Assembly (NCBI GenBank): GCA_000697475.1
Contig: JNEU01001027.1
Location: 42,306 to 106,305 of the forward strand
Direction of reading: 5' to 3'
DNA: 64,000 nucleotides
Origin: Lichtheimia corymbifera B2541
Lineage: Eukaryota; Mucoromycota; Mucoromycetes; Mucorales; Lichtheimiaceae
Below are positions 61,011-64,000 of the stretch, one piece after another (position 1 is the stretch's first letter; every line of letters begins with the position of its first letter). The position numbers and the translations under genes were made by a program. The notes beneath the pieces were generated by a model, which searched no databases, was not told the origin of the DNA, and worked only from the letters and a program-made list of their open reading frames with translations.

Positions 61011-61620
61011 TGAAGTGTAGCATCTTTATGAGAACAAAGTTGATCAGCATGGCCGAGAGGACCTTCTGACCAAGTTTCATATTCGAGATCACCAATATCG
61101 GCGGGCCCGGTCCGTATATCTTATCTATGTTTCCCTCCATACGTCCGGGCGCTGCCATTCAAAATCTTCATAATGAAGTGTGGCATATTTATGAGAACGA
61201 AATTGCTCGCCGTGATCGAAAGTACCTTGCATGAGAGTTTCAGGCTCGAGATAGTCAATCTCAGGCTCAGGGAGCGTCCAACCTACTTTTGCCTAAATTT
61301 GGGCCGCCCCGCATTCAAAACATTTATAATGAAGCCTGCGATTTTTAAATGAATGGAGTTGATCAGCATGTCCCAGAGAACCTTCTGACCAAGTTTCAAG
61401 TTCAAAGTGGGCAATCCCAAGGTAATACATAGTAAATGACTTTTTCATTAATCCGGCGCTTTCCCAATTTCCGTCGGTTATAGTAAACCCCACATTATGC
61501 CCTCCCATTCAAAATCTTTTAATGAAGTGTGGGTTCTTTATTAAGACAAAGTTGATCAGCATGTCCAAGAGCATCTTGTGTGAAAGTTTCAGGTTTGAGA
61601 GAGGCAGTCAAGGTCATGGA
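61010..61620 (+). repeat. Array of diverged ~90-bp units
   Basis: Units like AATGAAGTGTGG, TTATTAAGACAAAGTTGATC and CTTGTGTGAAAGTTTCAGG occur at about 61015, 61165, 61330 and 61520, in the orientation opposite to the array at 13311-14270. Sequences between units (TTCCGTCGGTTATAGTAAAC, then CCCACATTATGCCCTCCC) match the reverse strand of 13385-13440. This array and the following element therefore form one large inverted counterpart of 12300-14110. Confidence 0.65.
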
Positions 61621-62600
61621 TCCATTAATTTATAGTGTGCATGTATATGTCTGACTGTGCCTGACCTATTTAATTTCCACCTCTTCCACTCTCAGCGTCT
61701 TCCCTTTTCCTCCTCCCATTCTCAACGGTTGCCCCATTCAAGTACAACTACCATCTGTGAACGATTGTCCTGCTTCAACCCATCATGTCAATGCTGCAAC
61801 TGTCTTGATCCGGTTGTCTTCAGCTGAATGGCAAGCTCATGGCGTGTGCACCCCACTACAGCAACACCCGCACTCCTTGACACTGCACGTTCTCTTGTAC
61901 ACTCTTCTGCCACAACCAATCGTAACAGCATTCATTCCAGCAGCTGCTATTAGAGAGGTCTTTACTCCATTGTCTCAAACAGCATTCTTTACTTGCGGCA
62001 ACTTGTCTTACAGCCTTTTCAAGTCAACAGCAGATAGCCATTGTATAGAAGCAGCTTTATTTACGCGTAGCAACTTGCTTTGATATATACGGATTCAAAT
62101 GGATGGGATGTCATATCAGCTATCAAACTCAATGGAATACAAGCAATCTACACCTGGATGAGCTGCGATGGAAGAAAAACACCAAGAAGAATTGACCAGC
62201 AGTAGATGGGAAAGGAAGCATACCAGCGGCGATCACATGGCTCTTCTCAACCAACATATTGGCTATGATGGAGGGATGCAATAAAGTGCTGTAACGATGA
62301 TCGTGGTGGTTACTTGGCGCGTCATTAGCAGGAACAATCACGTGGATACGACTGGGGATGATGATGGGTTGGACGGGATCGACGAAATGGATTATATCTT
62401 TGACGAAAGGTGTTTTACAGCTATGGATGGTGTTCGAGTACTCAAGTCAATGCATGCAGCAGCTATTTTACAATCATGGATGAAGATGCTCATGACGACA
62501 GCAACCAAGAAAACAGTGGATATTATCTTGTCTCGGTGTGGTTCATTCGTATCTTAGTCAATTTGCAATGCTCTTCCTTTATCAAATCTACTCGATAAAC
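61621..62600 (+). mobile_element. Dispersed ~1.3-kb element, right copy
   Basis: Counterpart of 12300-13310 in opposite orientation (see there). The best frame, 61757-62083 (108 codons, MNDCPASTHHVN, then LIRLSSAEWQAHGV), is intact here and broken in the left copy. No reverse transcriptase, RNase H, helicase or DDE motif is visible, so the class is open. Homology ends near TGGATGAAGATGCTCATGA, where the left copy has the matching AAGATGTTTACGACGGCA. Confidence 0.6.
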
Positions 62601-63214
62601 ATCCACACTACCATGTACTATTCTTCGACTTTTTTTTCTATTGATTGAAAACTGGATTCTATATAATATATGGAATGTTGTACTATCAGCTCAAATGGGC
62701 AAGGTGTGGGTCACTTGGTTGCTTTTTGGATTGAAAGGGGGAATAGGAATCGAAGGTTGGAAGGCGAAGTTGGATCAATTACATCCTCGTAACGAGATGC
62801 TTTTGTTCTTTTGGCACAACATTAGTACTACATTCACTAGAGCTTCCTAGCTCACGTAATGATAGTAGAATAACGGCAGTAGGGATCCCAAAGCTTGTAT
62901 TGCAAAGAAGCATTATAGAGTGATGGTGCCCGACGACATGTGCTTAATGGTTCCAGAAGCATGATTCAGTCATTGTACGTAAGCTTAATTCATTATCATA
63001 GTCAGGAAAGAAATAGCAGTTATACGATATGTCACGAATACATAAATATACTATGATTAGCTATGAAAGTTTCCAACTAAAGCTATGCTATCCAGCCTGA
63101 TATAATAACGAGCCATTCCGTACGGGCCATCATAGGCATACCTTACTGTTGGGAGGCATTGGAAGTAGCAATCATGCATGCTCCACCAATAAGATTGACC
63201 CTTCATGTCTGGCT
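62601..63214. other. No gene that can be supported
   Basis: A plus-strand frame at 62641-62850 (69 codons, with WNVVLSAQMGKVWVTWLL) is hydrophobic and could be a relic exon, but nothing around it supports a gene. The rest is AT-rich. It directly precedes another foldback element. Confidence 0.35.
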
Positions 63215-63700
63215 CAGTTACACGGCACGTCCCTCTGCATTTTTATCTCTATCAAAATCTAGCTGCTTCATAAAGAACACAAAACACTCTTCATATACCA
63301 TCAAGCATACAGCATATGTAAAACATAAAGTCACTTGTATCTCTAAACTTTACAATGAAACGTGGGGTGTTTAATAGAACAAAGTTGCTCGCCTGGGTGG
63401 AAAGCATCTACTGTGCAAATTTGACGATCGTGGTGGCCAATCCTAGATATCGCAATGTCGCCAACAGCCAAAGTCGACCTCTTGAATTTTTTTTCTTTTG
63501 ACCAGTCTGGTGGTGACATTACGAAATTTGGGGTTGGCGAGCTTGATCGTGAAACTTGCACACAAGGTGCGCTTCATCCCGACGAGCAACTTTGCTCTAT
63601 GAAAGACCCCCACGTTTCATTGTAAAGTTTAGAGATATACGCACCTTTATGTTTTACATATGCTGTCAACGTGATGGAGTTGCTTTTTCCTAGTGGATGG
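63215..63700. repeat. Foldback element
   Basis: A single palindrome with arms at about 63220-63475 and 63500-63680, T-rich centre near 63490. It carries the same series of arm motifs as the other elements (CAGCATATGTAAAACATAAA, CAATGAAACGTGGGGT, then the reversed CACGTTTCATTGTAAAG). The ends differ: the left starts at CCCTCTGCAT, and the right runs into the flank also found at 14271-14500. Confidence 0.75.
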
Positions 63701-64000
63701 TGTCGGCTGCATTAACGGACAGATGGAGACCTGAGTGAAATGGCATGTGGTGGTTACACAAACACATCCTTGACAGGTTGCTGCACAAATGGATCATGTT
63801 AATGATTGCCTTAGAAAGGTACATAAGTAAACCACATCCAATAATGAAGGTGTGTCAAGGTACGTGGTGGTTCCATATCACATTTGCATGTAGGAGAAGG
63901 GCGGGCTGCGTAATAAACAAACTTGTATATGTAAACCAGCCAGCCAGTAATCGATTCAATGGGAGGGATCACTCTCTCAAGATCATCCTACTCCTCCTTA
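63701..64000 (+). repeat. Flank repeated at 14271-14500, then unassigned sequence
   Basis: Bases 63685-63860 match 14310-14480 in order and orientation (CCTAGTGGATGGTGTCGGCT, GTGGTTACACAAACAC, TTGACAGGTTGCTGCACAAA). The remainder to the window edge shows no gene. The two flank copies are 49 kb apart. Confidence 0.6.

Noticed and set aside
61757..62083. 108-codon frame as an intact transposase
   Set aside because: No catalytic motif, and composition and context fit a non-coding or decayed element.

Overview
The window is nuclear DNA of a filamentous fungus, most likely a Mucorales-type member of Mucoromycota. The reasons are intron-rich genes with many short GT-AG introns, fungal proteins (End3, Vma21, Pol5, Rai1, Gcn4-like and Yap1-like bZIPs), and decayed copies of a gene family that I recognise, from memory only, as multicopy in Mucorales. 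The genus cannot be fixed from sequence alone.

Layout. 1-4240: the end of a gene running in from the left, a Ser/Thr/Pro-rich single-pass membrane protein, and THO subunit 1. 4240-17840: a repeat-rich, gene-poor block with large palindromic (foldback) elements, a 270-bp higher-order tandem array, a roughly 1.3-kb dispersed element and pseudogene copies. 17840-58640: a compact gene block. Its genes, in order, are a leucine-rich-repeat protein, Pol5, a Yap1-like bZIP, an SH3-SAM-PH-CH polarity protein, a LisH-CTLH-CRA protein, eL38, a ten-repeat Myb protein with a mitochondrial-type leader, an unknown protein, a MATE transporter, a p24 cargo receptor, Vma21, succinyl-CoA ligase alpha, cystathionine beta-synthase, uL13, a phytochelatin-synthase-like protein, a Q/H-rich protein, uL22, a selenoprotein-W-like Rdx protein, a Gcn4-like bZIP, End3, Rai1/DXO and a secreted unknown. 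58640-64000: a second repeat block with the same families as the left block, partly inverted relative to it.

Most genes are housekeeping genes without evident operon-like logic. Three points stand out. The phytochelatin-synthase-like protein has Gly where the family has its catalytic Cys, and its promoter carries six ATCWGAT cores in about 100 bp, one a full ATCWGATAA site of the type bound by iron-sensing fungal GATA factors. The Myb protein begins with a mitochondrial-type presequence. The repeats flanking the gene block, although arranged very differently, are built from one shared unit of about 90 bp.

Exon boundaries were derived by hand from reading frames and GT-AG sites. Where several exons were joined, I checked that the total length is a multiple of three (stated in the entries). 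Nothing was compared with a database.
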